Notes: generated from the letters alone by a model not told the origin. A DNA stretch of 64,000 nucleotides from an uncultured Bacilli bacterium (GCA_934089275.1 CAKOJJ010000002.1:1-64000); one strand, 5' to 3'. Numbered from the stretch's first letter, positions 51,968-62,219 are shown. Numbers and translations are program-made.

Positions 51968-54597
51968 TACGAATACACCACCTTTTCTATTTTATCTATT
52001 ATCAACTCTCCAAATATTTCATCAAATACTTTAAAAGACATACCATTTAATGCTTCTTTAAATGCTGTTATTAATAAATCTAACGAATATGTGTTATTTT
52101 CCATATTCAAATTATCGTAATTAGTATTTACTCCTACATCAAAATCAGTAGGAATAGCATTCTGCATTAAATCTGATACATTATTCATTTCTTCTGTAAA
52201 TCCTTCGCCTATACCAAGTGCTAGGTTTGTACCTATTTGATCCTTAAATACTGTTGATGGAGAATGAATACCAAAGAATGATTTTATACCATTCAAAATA
52301 GATTGACCAAATCCTTTTATTTTATTTAAAACCCAATCTTTAGCATTATTGATACCATTCCATAATCCTTGAACTAAATTTTTACCTACATCTGTAATTT
52401 TTGATATTCCACTTACTATTCCATCTTTAACTTTATTTAATAAGTTTTTACCTACTTCTCCAAGTTTTCCATAGTAATTTGCTATGCCATTTATTAATGA
52501 GGTTATTATTTGAGGTATTTTTGATACTAATTGTGGTATTGCTTTTACAAGACCTACTGCCAATTTAACTATCAAAATAACACCCATTTCAATAATTTTA
52601 GGCAAATTATCAGTAATAGCCGATACCAATTTATCAATTATTATAGGAATTTTATCAATTAATTGTGGCAAAGCATTTAGTAACCCCTCTGCTAGTCCAA
52701 TTATCAACTGTATTCCTGCATCAATAATTAAATCAATATTATCTAGCAAAGTTTCTGCTATCAAAAGTACACAATCAATAATTTGAGGTATCAAAGTTGG
52801 TAACGAACTTGCAATTCCTGTTATAAGTGAAACTATAACTTGTATTCCTGCTTCTATTATTTGAGGTAACATTGAAACCAGGGCTTGTAATATAGTTTGT
52901 ATTACTTGATTGATTCCTGACATTAAATTACCAATATTTCCTGTTATTCCAGTTATAAGATTTTGAATTAACCCTACTCCCATTTCTAATACTTGTGGAA
53001 GTAATTTATCTGCTAATCCTAATATCAAATTTACAATTCCATCAAGTGCAATACTTATTCTTGGAACTATATTTTCAGCCATTGTCATGACACTTTCTAC
53101 AAAATTACTAATCAAACTATCAAAGTTTGCATTATCATCTGCTATTCCTGTTACCAAATTCGTCCATGCTGATTTCATAGAGTTTATTGACCCAGAAATT
53201 GTTGTACTTGCCTCTTTTGCTGTTGTTCCTGTTATTCCAAGTTCTCCTTGAATTACATGAATTGCTTGATATACATCATTAAGACTGCTTATATCATATT
53301 TAACGCCACTTATTTTACTTGCATCAGCAAGTAATCTTTCCATTTCTGATTTTGTACCACCATAACCTAATTTAAGGTTATCTAGCATAGTATAATTCTG
53401 TTTTGCAAACCCTTGATATGCACTTTGTATCATGGACATATCTGTACCCATCTTGTTAGCATTATCAGACATATCCGTAATTGCCATGTCTGCAACTTCT
53501 GCACTTTTTGCAGTATCATTATTTAAACTTTGTAAAAGACTTGCAGAGAAACTTGTAACTGTTTCCATGTATTGATTTGCAGATAGTCCAGCAGTTTTAT
53601 ATGCATTATTAGCATAGCCCTCTACAATACCAGCACTGTCTTTAAATAATGTTTCAACACCACCTACCAACTGCTCATATTCTGCATAATTAGCTATGGC
53701 CTCTTTTCCAAGATTAACAATTCCATTTACCATTGTTCCCATTGCACTTGCTAATCCCTTAACACCTGCAATAATAGCCTCACTTGTTAAATGAGCTTTT
53801 ATTAAATCTCCAAGTTTTAATGTTTCATTTCCTGCAGATTTTTCTGATGATGTAAATTCATCAATAGCTTTTGTTGAATTTCTTATTTTAGTTTCATTAT
53901 CTTTAATATTTCCAGACAAAGTCTTAATTTCTCCAGCAAGAGCTTTAGCTTCTTTTGAATTTTTTCCTTGTTCTAATACTACAGAACCATATTGAACTTT
54001 AAGTTCATTTAGTTTACTCTTTTGTTCTGCTATTTTATCGTTCAACTTATCGTATGATGATTTATTTTCATTTAAGCTTGCATTGTTTTGTTTAAGTTCT
54101 GTATTCAGTTTATTTACTTCTGCTTCTGCATTATTTAACTGAGTTTGATATTTATTTATTGTAAGTTTATTTTTATCATATTGAGCTTCTTCTTTAGCGA
54201 GTTGAGTAGATAAATCAGCAACAATCTTTTCTTGATTTTTTATTTCATCAGATGTTGCCGTTGTACTATTCTTTAACTCATCTAACTTCTTTTTTTCTTT
54301 TTCAAGATTTACCATTAACTCCATTATTCCACTAGCATTCTTATCCTGCTGTGTTTTGAAGTCTTCAAGTGCTTTTCTATAGGTAGCGACCTTTTTATTT
54401 CCTTCTTCTATCTCTTTATTAAGAATAGTATTTCTAGAGGTTATGGCTTGTACAGATTTATCGTTTTTATCAAATTGTGTTGATACAAGTTTCATCTCAC
54501 TAGCCATAACTGTTAGATTGCTTGTAATTGTTTTCAAGGCTTTGGTATATTCACTTTCGCCTGTAAGTTTTATTGATCCACCAAATGAACTAGCCAT
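51967..54597 (-). CDS. Tail tape-measure protein
   Basis: 876 residues: long coiled coil (residues about 30-250, e.g. KLNELKVQYGSVVLEQGK), a conserved tape-measure block (NQYMETVTSFSASLLQSLNN), and a hydrophobic alternating region (about 500-770). The C-terminal part has FGIHSPSTVFKDQIG. Its length fixes tail length; by the usual 0.15 nm per residue this would be roughly 130 nm. Confidence 0.95.
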   Translation of the reverse strand: MASSFGGSIKLTGESEYTKALKTITSNLTVMASEMKLVSTQFDKNDKSVQAITSRNTILNKEIEEGNKKVATYRKALEDFKTQQDKNASGIMELMVNLEKEKKKLDELKNSTTATSDEIKNQEKIVADLSTQLAKEEAQYDKNKLTINKYQTQLNNAEAEVNKLNTELKQNNASLNENKSSYDKLNDKIAEQKSKLNELKVQYGSVVLEQGKNSKEAKALAGEIKTLSGNIKDNETKIRNSTKAIDEFTSSEKSAGNETLKLGDLIKAHLTSEAIIAGVKGLASAMGTMVNGIVNLGKEAIANYAEYEQLVGGVETLFKDSAGIVEGYANNAYKTAGLSANQYMETVTSFSASLLQSLNNDTAKSAEVADMAITDMSDNANKMGTDMSMIQSAYQGFAKQNYTMLDNLKLGYGGTKSEMERLLADASKISGVKYDISSLNDVYQAIHVIQGELGITGTTAKEASTTISGSINSMKSAWTNLVTGIADDNANFDSLISNFVESVMTMAENIVPRISIALDGIVNLILGLADKLLPQVLEMGVGLIQNLITGITGNIGNLMSGINQVIQTILQALVSMLPQIIEAGIQVIVSLITGIASSLPTLIPQIIDCVLLIAETLLDNIDLIIDAGIQLIIGLAEGLLNALPQLIDKIPIIIDKLVSAITDNLPKIIEMGVILIVKLAVGLVKAIPQLVSKIPQIITSLINGIANYYGKLGEVGKNLLNKVKDGIVSGISKITDVGKNLVQGLWNGINNAKDWVLNKIKGFGQSILNGIKSFFGIHSPSTVFKDQIGTNLALGIGEGFTEEMNNVSDLMQNAIPTDFDVGVNTNYDNLNMENNTYSLDLLITAFKEALNGMSFKVFDEIFGELIIDKIEKVVYS

Positions 54598-54611
54598 ATA
54601 TACCTCCTTCC

Positions 54612-55180
54612 TTAATTAAGCCATTCCTCATTTTCCATTACCAATTCATTTAATCTTTGATAGCTAATACCTTTAAGAGTAAAATCATAATAATTTTGAT
54701 AATGGTAATACAGATTTTTGAAAGTTCTATACGTAAGTCTTCCTACTTCTTTACTTGGTAATCCAAGTAACTTTATTCCCACAAACAAAATCCACGAGAA
54801 ATCAATCTGCTCTGATTCTTCCTCGTGGACTATATGTTTTTTGGGTGGTCTTCCTTAACGCTTTCTGTAATAGCTTTATTTAGTTTTTTAGCTGATTCTT
54901 GTATTCCTGCTTTAGTAATCAATCTACCAACTTGTTTTAATGTTAATAATGGATTTTCTGTGCCTTTTTCATCATTTTCAATGTCTATACCTTCATTTAT
55001 CATTTCAGTAAAACCAAATATTAATGCTTTAGCATTTGGTTCTCCATTTTTATTATCAGTAAGTCTTCCCCACTTCTGAACACTTCCATATTTAGCTTGA
55101 ATTGTTTCCATTACATTCAAATTAAATACAAGTGGATACATCCTTCCATCTACTTCAAATTCAAATTTATAATCTTTCAT
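54612..55180 (-). CDS. Tail assembly chaperone GT, -1 frameshift product
   Basis: Read through the slip site at 54836-54842, G is extended in the -1 frame by 74 residues (from HIVHEEESEQIDFSWILF to EENLVMENEEWLN-like end), giving about 189 residues. In siphoviruses the G/GT pair coats the tape measure and recruits tube subunits; G:GT ratio is set by frameshifting. The T part is open from the slip site to TAA at 54612, with no separate start or ribosome-binding site, which supports recoding. Confidence 0.93.
54791..54842 (-). promoter_or_regulatory. Programmed -1 frameshift signal: AAAAAAC slip site and stem-loop
   Basis: The minus strand reads A-AAA-AAC in frame (54836-54842), a classic heptamer for -1 slippage. 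Six bases later TCCACGAG (54822-54829) can pair perfectly with CTCGTGGA (54791-54798), an 8-bp stem with a loop of 23 bases, at the usual distance for a stimulatory hairpin. Confidence 0.93.
54830..55180 (-). CDS. Tail assembly chaperone G
   Basis: 116 residues, the unshifted product, ending KEDHPKNI at TAG. Located between the major tail protein and the tape measure, the invariant position of G. N-terminus MKDYKFEFEVDGRMYPLVF. Confidence 0.93.
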   Translation of the reverse strand: MKDYKFEFEVDGRMYPLVFNLNVMETIQAKYGSVQKWGRLTDNKNGEPNAKALIFGFTEMINEGIDIENDEKGTENPLLTLKQVGRLITKAGIQESAKKLNKAITESVKEDHPKNI

Positions 55181-55190
55181 TTTCTTCTAC

Positions 55191-55745
55191 CTACTTTCCT
55201 GCTGGTGCTTTTAACAATCCATCAAGATATGTTATTGCTTCTTCATATGTTTCAAATGTTTTAGTTTTTGACCAAGTACCATCTTTTAATTTTAAAACTG
55301 TACCCTCTAATGTGGTTGTAGTAAATTCAACACTCTCGCCTTTTGTCTTTTCATCTGGCAGAGCATCCTTAAATTTTACTTTACTCAAAAATTCAACTTT
55401 GTATCTATATACTCCTGATACTACTTTCGTGATGATTCGACCAAATCCAACATAAGGTGGAATGTCAGTATCTTTTCTTATCATTTCGCCATCTTCACTG
55501 ATTTCATGACCTGTTAAATTAGAAAATGTTTCGTCATCATCTTCATCAACTGTTATTGATACTGTTCCTTTTTTTACTGAGTAATCACTTTCTGCTAGAC
55601 CATCATCTGCATACAATTCTGCAGAATTTAAGTCTAATGAAACTTTACAATCAATTGCCTTGCCTAATTGTAATGAACCTTTGTATGTTTCCTTTTCTTC
55701 ATCTAATAAACCATATCTAAAGTTTTTTAAACCTATTCTTGCCAT
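55191..55745 (-). CDS. Major tail tube protein
   Basis: 184 residues, starting ARIGLKNFRYGLLDEEKETY, with beta-rich core (YVSKVKFKDALPDEKTKGES-like region VEFLSKVKFKDAL). The family and position (before G/GT) indicate the siphovirus tube subunit. Confidence 0.9.
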   Translation of the reverse strand: MARIGLKNFRYGLLDEEKETYKGSLQLGKAIDCKVSLDLNSAELYADDGLAESDYSVKKGTVSITVDEDDDETFSNLTGHEISEDGEMIRKDTDIPPYVGFGRIITKVVSGVYRYKVEFLSKVKFKDALPDEKTKGESVEFTTTTLEGTVLKLKDGTWSKTKTFETYEEAITYLDGLLKAPAGK

Positions 55746-55747
55746 AT

Positions 55748-56095
55748 TTATCTCATCCTTTCCTTTTCAAATTCTATGGTTTTGTGATATAGTCCTGTAT
55801 CTTCTTCATACATATCTGGACTACATCCAACTCTTATAAATTCATTATTTTCCATTAACTCTATAATTCTTTTTTCTATTTTCAAAAAGTTTGATACACT
55901 AAATATATCTATATCAATACTTACAATACTTCCAATTTCTTTATCATCTCCAAATAAATAAGGATCATCTCCTGTGAATGTATAAGTCACATAAGTTTTT
56001 TCTTTCCCTTTATAAGTTAAATAGCTTACTGGGATTTTTTTATTATCAACTTGAAAATTATTAAATATAGTTTTTAGTAATTCATAATCATTCAT
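55748..56095 (-). CDS. Phage head-tail/tail completion protein
   Basis: 115 residues between the gp10-like gene and the tail tube, the position of tail terminator or completion proteins. Sequence (YLTYKGKEKTYVTYTFTGDD) is consistent with that group. Overlaps the gp10-like gene by 8 bases. Confidence 0.75.
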   Translation of the reverse strand: MNDYELLKTIFNNFQVDNKKIPVSYLTYKGKEKTYVTYTFTGDDPYLFGDDKEIGSIVSIDIDIFSVSNFLKIEKRIIELMENNEFIRVGCSPDMYEEDTGLYHKTIEFEKERMR

Positions 56096-56498
56096 CTTTT
56101 ATATACCTCTTTTGAACATCTAGCATCGCATTTGTTATTGCTGACTTTTGATTAAATGCCTTTCTTAAAAATGGCTTTTTCTTTTCGCCTTTACTTGTTC
56201 CATATTCTCTTGCAAGTGCTATTAGTGGTATTGGTGTTCCATCATCCTTATAACCATAAAAACCGACTTTGGTATTAATACCATCATCGGTTATAGTCTT
56301 ATATGTTCTTGTTATCTTTAATCCTTTTTCTATACTTTCAGTTTTTTTAAAACTTGACTTCATATTTGATTTTACATTGTTGTATACAACTTTAGCTCCT
56401 GCTTGAGTCATTTCTTTAAACATAGTATCGGATTCATCTGTCAGCTTTTTTATGCTACTCATAAGTTCTGTTGGAAATTCTATATTAAATCCTGCCAT
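56088..56498 (-). CDS. HK97 gp10-like head-tail protein
   Basis: 136 residues: MTQAGAKVVYNNVKSNMKSS and IALAREYGTSKGEKKKPFLRK are the HK97-gp10 family hallmarks. Involved in tail completion at the connector. Confidence 0.9.
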   Translation of the reverse strand: MAGFNIEFPTELMSSIKKLTDESDTMFKEMTQAGAKVVYNNVKSNMKSSFKKTESIEKGLKITRTYKTITDDGINTKVGFYGYKDDGTPIPLIALAREYGTSKGEKKKPFLRKAFNQKSAITNAMLDVQKRYIKDE

Positions 56499-56824
56499 TA
56501 TTTTGTTACTTCTTTCGCCTGGATTTCTAATTCAACATTTTCTTCATCGACATTATTCAGATACTCTATTGTGTACTTTTTAGAATTAAATTCTATAACC
56601 ATATCACGAGTAATCTTAGTCTTTGGATATCTTATAGTAAAATTAGTATAAGCTTTTTCAAAATCAGAATTATTTGCTATCAATGTAAATCCTTTTGTTG
56701 TTTTTACATTTGCCCAGGTAGTGAGAAGAAGTTTTTCAGATTTATTTTTAAATCCGCTTTTATCTTCTTCTATTACTTCCTGGAATATTGATATTTTTTT
56801 ATTATACTTACCTGCATTTAACAT
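56498..56824 (-). CDS. Phage head-tail joining (head closure) protein
   Basis: 108 residues starting LNAGKYNKKISIFQEVIEED, typical of Phage_H_T_join (SPP1 gp16-like), which closes the connector after packaging. Overlaps the adaptor gene by 7 bases. Confidence 0.87.
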   Translation of the reverse strand: MLNAGKYNKKISIFQEVIEEDKSGFKNKSEKLLLTTWANVKTTKGFTLIANNSDFEKAYTNFTIRYPKTKITRDMVIEFNSKKYTIEYLNNVDEENVELEIQAKEVTK

Positions 56825-57105
56825 ATATTATTCCTTGAGTGAAGTCCTAATATTGTTTCTACAACTTTATTCAAATTTGTCTTATCAACATATAACGTTC
56901 TGTTATCATACATATCTTGGCACAAAATAAAAATGACAATCACAAAATCATCATATTCGTCTAGGTCTTGCACTCCAGTATTTTCTTTTATAAAACTTTT
57001 TGCAATATTTATTAAATTATCGAGCAATATTTTTTCTTCTTCGCTGACTTCAGATAGTCTGATATAATCTGCGATTTCTTGAAATGTTATTTTACTAACT
57101 TTCAT
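56818..57105 (-). CDS. Phage head-tail connector/adaptor protein (gp6-like)
   Basis: 95 residues, helical (ISFQEIADYIRL-like N-terminus KITFQEIADYIRLSEVSEEE), matching small adaptor proteins that attach below the portal. Position immediately after the major capsid gene supports this. Confidence 0.87.
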   Translation of the reverse strand: MKVSKITFQEIADYIRLSEVSEEEKILLDNLINIAKSFIKENTGVQDLDEYDDFVIVIFILCQDMYDNRTLYVDKTNLNKVVETILGLHSRNNIC

Positions 57106-57135
57106 ACTTTCCTCCTATCTAGAGGTTACTTGTTA

Positions 57136-58338
57136 CTATTTTGACTCTGTTGATTTTACTTGACTTCCAGCACATACAAGTTTTGAAATCTTTTGTGCAT
57201 CTTCTACCTTAGAATCAAATTCCATCCAAGCAACAACTCCTACTGCGTGTTGATCAGCATATTTTTCTCTTAACACTTCGATTTCTAATTCCTCTACAAA
57301 TTTTGTTGCAAGTCCACTCATATCTCCATAATATACTGGGGTATTTCCTGCACCTATTTCATCCATATTGTCTGACTCATAAACTGGTTTACCAAGTAAT
57401 GTATAACCAAAATCATTAGTAATATCATCTTGTAATAAGTATCTACCATTACTATCTTTTAATAATGAAATAGTTGTTAATGTTTCTGGTGACATTATCC
57501 AAATAGCATTTTTTTGAAATCTTTGTTTTACTTTTCTTTTAGTTTTTATTAATTCATCAGCAGTTATCTCTGTTGCTTTAGCAGTTTGGATTTGTAATTT
57601 TACTCCTTTTGCTAAACCATCAACCTTTCCTTCTGTTCCGTGAATTAATTCTCCTTCAACAAAGATTGCTATTGACTCAGACATAATGTTTATAACTTCT
57701 TGTACAATATTAAAATCACTATTATTTACTAATGATTTAGATATTTTTGCTAATGCTCCTGCTAAAAATCCAGTTAATTCAATATTAGCAAATGTACCAA
57801 TATTACTTTCTAATGATTTAAATTCTGTTGCATAAGCCATGTTTACCTTTGCAGATGATGTTTCTGAGTAGTATGGTATCTCTAATTTTCCTTTAACATT
57901 GTATTTTGTAGATTTCTCTAAAATAGGTGATATATCATATACTTGCTTGATTATTTTCTTAGCAATTGATACTGGAATAACTGCACCATTATCTCCTTTG
58001 GTTAAATTAACATCAGCTCTTTCTTCTGCAATAATTCCACGAATATATCGTTCAAATGCCTTTTCTTCTTGTATAGCTCTTTCTTCTTGTTCCTTCATTT
58101 CTTCATCTTCCTCCTTCTTTTCTTCTTCCTGTGCTTCATCTGGTTCTTTTGTTAATTCACGACCTTTTGTGATAGCACTTAAAGTGTCATTTATTCTTCC
58201 AATTTCACTTTCTAACTCTTTAAATAATTCATTCTCTTCATCAGTGAATGCTCTTTCTTCGGTCTTTACTGTATTAAGTAATTCCTCCATTTTATTTTGC
58301 TTTTCAGCTTTTTGTTCTGTTAATGCTTTTAAATTCAT
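57136..58338 (-). CDS. HK97-fold major capsid protein
   Basis: 400 residues. The first 110 residues form a charged coiled-coil delta domain with EEEKKEEDEEMKEQEER, removed by the prohead protease. The rest is the HK97 fold (GNTPVYYGDMSGL near residue 335). It has the order portal-protease-capsid usual for siphoviruses. Confidence 0.95.
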   Translation of the reverse strand: MNLKALTEQKAEKQNKMEELLNTVKTEERAFTDEENELFKELESEIGRINDTLSAITKGRELTKEPDEAQEEEKKEEDEEMKEQEERAIQEEKAFERYIRGIIAEERADVNLTKGDNGAVIPVSIAKKIIKQVYDISPILEKSTKYNVKGKLEIPYYSETSSAKVNMAYATEFKSLESNIGTFANIELTGFLAGALAKISKSLVNNSDFNIVQEVINIMSESIAIFVEGELIHGTEGKVDGLAKGVKLQIQTAKATEITADELIKTKRKVKQRFQKNAIWIMSPETLTTISLLKDSNGRYLLQDDITNDFGYTLLGKPVYESDNMDEIGAGNTPVYYGDMSGLATKFVEELEIEVLREKYADQHAVGVVAWMEFDSKVEDAQKISKLVCAGSQVKSTESK

Positions 58339-58350
58339 AATTTTCTCCTC

Positions 58351-58947
58351 CTAATTTTTCTTTATTTTTTCTATTCTTTTCTCGTAATCCGAATAATCTA
58401 TTTTTTCTTTTAATTTTTCGGTTTCTTTTATTTCTACAGAACTAAAACTTTCCGTTCTGTATTCAACTACTTTTACTTTGTCATCTCGCATTTCAATGCT
58501 AGTTCCAAGGTATGCTGGATATTTTCTATCATCAATTATTGATACTTCTAACAAATCTAAATCTCTAACAACTCTTTCTTCTATTCCATCTTCATTTGTT
58601 TTTCTATCTTCTTTATTACATAGAAATCCAAATGACCAACCTCTTAATTTGTTTTCCTTGGCTTTCTGAATAACTTCTGAGTCATCAATTTCTACTATTG
58701 CTCGAAGTCCTATGTTGTCCTCAAATAATTTAGCTTTACCACTTTTAGTATCTGCTAGTTCTCTATCTTGTTCATGATCCAATAAAACTCTTACGTTTTC
58801 TGCTCTTTCCAATGCTTTTTGAAAAACTCCAGACCTTATCTTTTCTATGAATTGACCTCTAGTGTCATACAAGACTTTTGATGCTCTTTCCACAGCATTT
58901 ACATATCCATCTATAACTATCTTGTCATTTCTAACTTCAACTCTCAT
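58351..58947 (-). CDS. Prohead maturation protease (HK97 family)
   Basis: About 198 residues. KIRSGVFQKALERAENVRVL with a following HEQDRELADT is the usual catalytic His region, and VRDLDLLEVSIIDDRKYPAY contains the Ser equivalent. ATG 58947 follows GGAGGTGG and overlaps the portal stop. Confidence 0.92.
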   Translation of the reverse strand: MRVEVRNDKIVIDGYVNAVERASKVLYDTRGQFIEKIRSGVFQKALERAENVRVLLDHEQDRELADTKSGKAKLFEDNIGLRAIVEIDDSEVIQKAKENKLRGWSFGFLCNKEDRKTNEDGIEERVVRDLDLLEVSIIDDRKYPAYLGTSIEMRDDKVKVVEYRTESFSSVEIKETEKLKEKIDYSDYEKRIEKIKKN

Positions 58948-60154
58948 TGTTACCACCTCCATTCTGTCCATTCATATCAACTATAGCATTTGTATTTGGG
59001 GTATAATATTTTCCTGTGTTTATATCAAATACAACATTTGCAAGATTAAGTGTTATAACATCCAATCCTTCAATGCTGTCATAGTCTTCTAGATATCTAA
59101 TTTCATTTTTACTAATCCATCCTGTTTCAGCAGCAACTTTATATGCCTCATATCTCTCTTTGATATTGCCTCTTGTTATTTCTCTTGTATCAAATTCAAA
59201 ATAAAAAGACTCTTTCTCTTTTTCGAGTAAAAAGTCTTTGTTTAGTGCTGTTTTTATTGCACTTAATATTGGCATTACCGCTTCTTTCATAAACTCATCA
59301 AAATTTGGCTTGTTATGAAATATATTGTCTATTTCATCTTGAAGTGTTTTCTTACGCTCATTCAGTTGCAATTCTACTGTTGTACTTGAGCCTTCTTTAA
59401 AATCCATTCCTTCGTTCAATACAATTGCATTATCACTTTTATTTGAATATAAATTAGCCCAAGCTTGTTTTAACATTTGGATTTCTTTTTCTCCTAACCT
59501 TCTTTGAGAAGTTATAAATCCCTTTTTCGCTCCACCTGTTTTGACTAATCCAAGTTCATACAAAAGTGTTTGATATGCATTCTCTATTGCTGTTGACACT
59601 TCACTTATTACACTTCTACCAGAACCACCATTTTTGGTACTTCTTAGTATTGTAAGAAAATTAAAAGTTTCATAATTTTTTCCTTGAACCATATATGTTA
59701 TATCCTTAAATATTGGATCAAAGTTTGTATTGATAGTTACATTACTAGCATCTACATATCTTAAACTCTTAAACTTATTTTTAGATTTTTCTATGTATAG
59801 ATATCCACCTTTATCCAACAAGTAATCTTGAACCCATGCTTTTCTCATTTGAAATGCATCAAGTGTATCTCCAGGTTCTGTGTTTAACAACTTAATTCTT
59901 GGATCACTTTTCACTTCTTCAACTTTCTTTTTTCCAGTTGTTTCATCTATTGACTCTTTATATAGTTTAATAGGTATCATCGCAACTGTATTACATATTC
60001 TATCAACAGCACTTGATACTGCTGGCAGTGAGATTGCTTTTTCTTTATCAATTTTTTCTCCCTTTAGCATTGCCTTTAAAAGTACATCATTTACAAGCTC
60101 ATCAGTTTGAGTTACTGTTTCATCTCTTTTTCTAAAAAAATTAAATAATCCCAT
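58937..60154 (-). CDS. Phage portal protein
   Basis: 405 residues, Phage_portal family: N-terminal MGLFNFFRKRDE, ISLPAVSSAVDRICNTVAMI and the connector region EKEIQMLKQAWANLYSNKSD-like block. Forms the dodecameric ring through which DNA enters and leaves. Confidence 0.95.
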   Translation of the reverse strand: MGLFNFFRKRDETVTQTDELVNDVLLKAMLKGEKIDKEKAISLPAVSSAVDRICNTVAMIPIKLYKESIDETTGKKKVEEVKSDPRIKLLNTEPGDTLDAFQMRKAWVQDYLLDKGGYLYIEKSKNKFKSLRYVDASNVTINTNFDPIFKDITYMVQGKNYETFNFLTILRSTKNGGSGRSVISEVSTAIENAYQTLLYELGLVKTGGAKKGFITSQRRLGEKEIQMLKQAWANLYSNKSDNAIVLNEGMDFKEGSSTTVELQLNERKKTLQDEIDNIFHNKPNFDEFMKEAVMPILSAIKTALNKDFLLEKEKESFYFEFDTREITRGNIKERYEAYKVAAETGWISKNEIRYLEDYDSIEGLDVITLNLANVVFDINTGKYYTPNTNAIVDMNGQNGGGNNES

Positions 60155-60164
60155 GTTCCATCTC

Positions 60165-61859
60165 CTATTCTATTACCTGTACAAAGAATCCATCATTGTC
60201 TAAGAATACATCCTGTTGTAATAAGTAAACTGCATTTATCAATGCAACTACCATATCAACCTTTCCTTGACTTCTTTTCTTTGTAATGTATCTATTCATA
60301 TTGGTATCATAGGTACATCTTGCATTTTCAAAGTTAATTTCTAATAATTTATTTTCTTCATATCTAAACTTTCTATCTAATATCTTTTCATATAATAATT
60401 TTGTTGGACTATGTAATGTATCACTATGTTGTCTAATCTGAATTGTAGTATATTTTCTCTCCCATTTTTGAGCCGATGATAATGCATTATATCTATCATA
60501 TCCAATAGCCATTATTGTAACTTTATATTTATTTTCTATTTGAAATACAAAATCTTCTATAATGGCATAATCTACTGTTTTATTACCACAAGCAATACAT
60601 TTCATAGTTTTTATAAATTCTCTATAATCTATCTTCTCGAACTTATTTTTCTCATCTATTCTTCCTTCTGGAATAAATGCAACAACATCAGCAAGTATTT
60701 CATCATCTTCCTCAGATACCATTGCTACTGCACAGTTATCGTTTGTCATTGCAAGGTCAACTCCTAGATATACTTTTCTACCAGTCCAATTAATATTTGC
60801 TACCTTACAACTCATTACCTCATTTATATCTATGTAACTTTCTGTTCCCATTCCCTGATAAATAATATTGCAGTGTTTTGTAAGAAAGTTTTCTCTTACA
60901 CTTTCTACTGCTATTGCTTTAGCTCTCTTCTTAATTAAATCTTCCCATATTTCTGGGATTTCAAGAGCAACTGGATTTGAATGCTTTAACACATTATCAT
61001 CAGTTGTCCATTTGCTTATTAGCTCTTCATCTGGTTCATATAGCAATGCAAATACTGTTTCGTCTTTTTCTATTCCATCTAATACTCTTTTCGCATATCC
61101 GACTTCATCTTCAAATGGATTATTGAATGTTGGATACTTAGTTGAAATAATACAACCTAACTTATTTAAAATATTTAATTGTCCAGACCTCATTGATTCA
61201 ATCGCATATGGATTTGGTAATGCTCCTACTTCATCAGCAAGAAATACATTTGGTAATTTTCCATCCATTCTACTACTTGAATAATTTAGTGGATAATATC
61301 TGCTCTCAGTTAGATTAAATTGTATATAATCCCTTAAGATTTTAAATCTTTTAGTTTCTTTATGAATGTATATTAATGGACTAGATTTTAGCGTTTCTTC
61401 TATTGCTGTTTTAACTTCTCTTGATAGTGAACCATCTGGAGCAACTGAATAGAACTTTGAGTATTTAGGCTCTAATAAAAACAACAAAATAAATATCGTT
61501 GCTATTGTATAAGTTTTAAAATTTTTTCTTGCTATTTCAAGTATTGCTGTTTCATATCTTCTTTTATCTAGATTATTACGATATACTACACATAAAATTG
61601 AAATATAAAATACCCATTGGTATCCACAAGAACACTCATAAATTGATTGTCCTGCTTTTAAACCTTTGGGCATTATTAAGATTTTTAAAATTGATTCAAT
61701 TTGTTTTACTTTCGCCTTGTTTATTAAATACTTTGGATTCTTTCCATCTGCTATATCTAGGAACTCTTGGCATTGTTTAATTACATATTTTGGTGCTGGT
61801 ATTTTATAATTTACAACATCACTAGCATACTTATACGCTTTATTGTTCAATCTTACCAC
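60165..61859 (-). CDS. Terminase large subunit
   Basis: 564 residues. N-terminal ATPase: NKAKVKQIESILKI, the Walker A equivalent IARKNFKTYTIATIF, and VFLADEVGALP as Walker B. C-terminal nuclease: KVYLGVDLAMTNDNCAVAMV with metal-binding Asp residues and EDFVFQ. Start is either GTG 61859 or TTG 61850; the TTG has the better-spaced GGTGG. Overlaps the small subunit by 20 bases. Confidence 0.95.
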   Translation of the reverse strand: MVRLNNKAYKYASDVVNYKIPAPKYVIKQCQEFLDIADGKNPKYLINKAKVKQIESILKILIMPKGLKAGQSIYECSCGYQWVFYISILCVVYRNNLDKRRYETAILEIARKNFKTYTIATIFILLFLLEPKYSKFYSVAPDGSLSREVKTAIEETLKSSPLIYIHKETKRFKILRDYIQFNLTESRYYPLNYSSSRMDGKLPNVFLADEVGALPNPYAIESMRSGQLNILNKLGCIISTKYPTFNNPFEDEVGYAKRVLDGIEKDETVFALLYEPDEELISKWTTDDNVLKHSNPVALEIPEIWEDLIKKRAKAIAVESVRENFLTKHCNIIYQGMGTESYIDINEVMSCKVANINWTGRKVYLGVDLAMTNDNCAVAMVSEEDDEILADVVAFIPEGRIDEKNKFEKIDYREFIKTMKCIACGNKTVDYAIIEDFVFQIENKYKVTIMAIGYDRYNALSSAQKWERKYTTIQIRQHSDTLHSPTKLLYEKILDRKFRYEENKLLEINFENARCTYDTNMNRYITKKRSQGKVDMVVALINAVYLLQQDVFLDNDGFFVQVIE

Positions 61860-62202
61860 CTGCTATTATTTGTAGCAGTGGATCATCATCTTCGGTCACA
61901 TCATCTTTTCTTAATGATATTATAATTTTCATTAATGTACTTACTGTCTTATTAGCACTGTCTGTAGTTCTATTGTAATCAGATATTGCTGGATGAGAAT
62001 AAACATTCTTTCTTCCTTTAACATACTCTTTAGTTACAAGAGTACCATCCTCTTTGATAGTTTTTTCCAAATCATTCAATATTTGTAATTGAACTTGATA
62101 TCTTTTAAATGTTGTTAGAAAGAAGAAGTTTTGTTCTACACCATGTTGTTCTGCAATTCGAAGGATTTCTTGAGCCTGTTCGTTTAATGACATTTTGTTC
62201 AT
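61840..62202 (-). CDS. Terminase small subunit (P27 family)
   Basis: 120 residues: FKRYQVQLQILNDLEKTI and YSHPAISDYNRTTDSANKTV are P27-family features. Recognises phage DNA for packaging. AGGAGG precedes the ATG. Confidence 0.9.
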   Translation of the reverse strand: MNKMSLNEQAQEILRIAEQHGVEQNFFFLTTFKRYQVQLQILNDLEKTIKEDGTLVTKEYVKGRKNVYSHPAISDYNRTTDSANKTVSTLMKIIISLRKDDVTEDDDPLLQIIAGGKIEQ

Positions 62203-62219
62203 TAAAAATTACCTCCTTC

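Noticed and set aside
54830..54832. TAG ending the gene before the tape measure as a truncated tail gene
   Set aside because: The slip site, stem and 74-codon -1 frame show a programmed frameshift, as in other siphoviruses.
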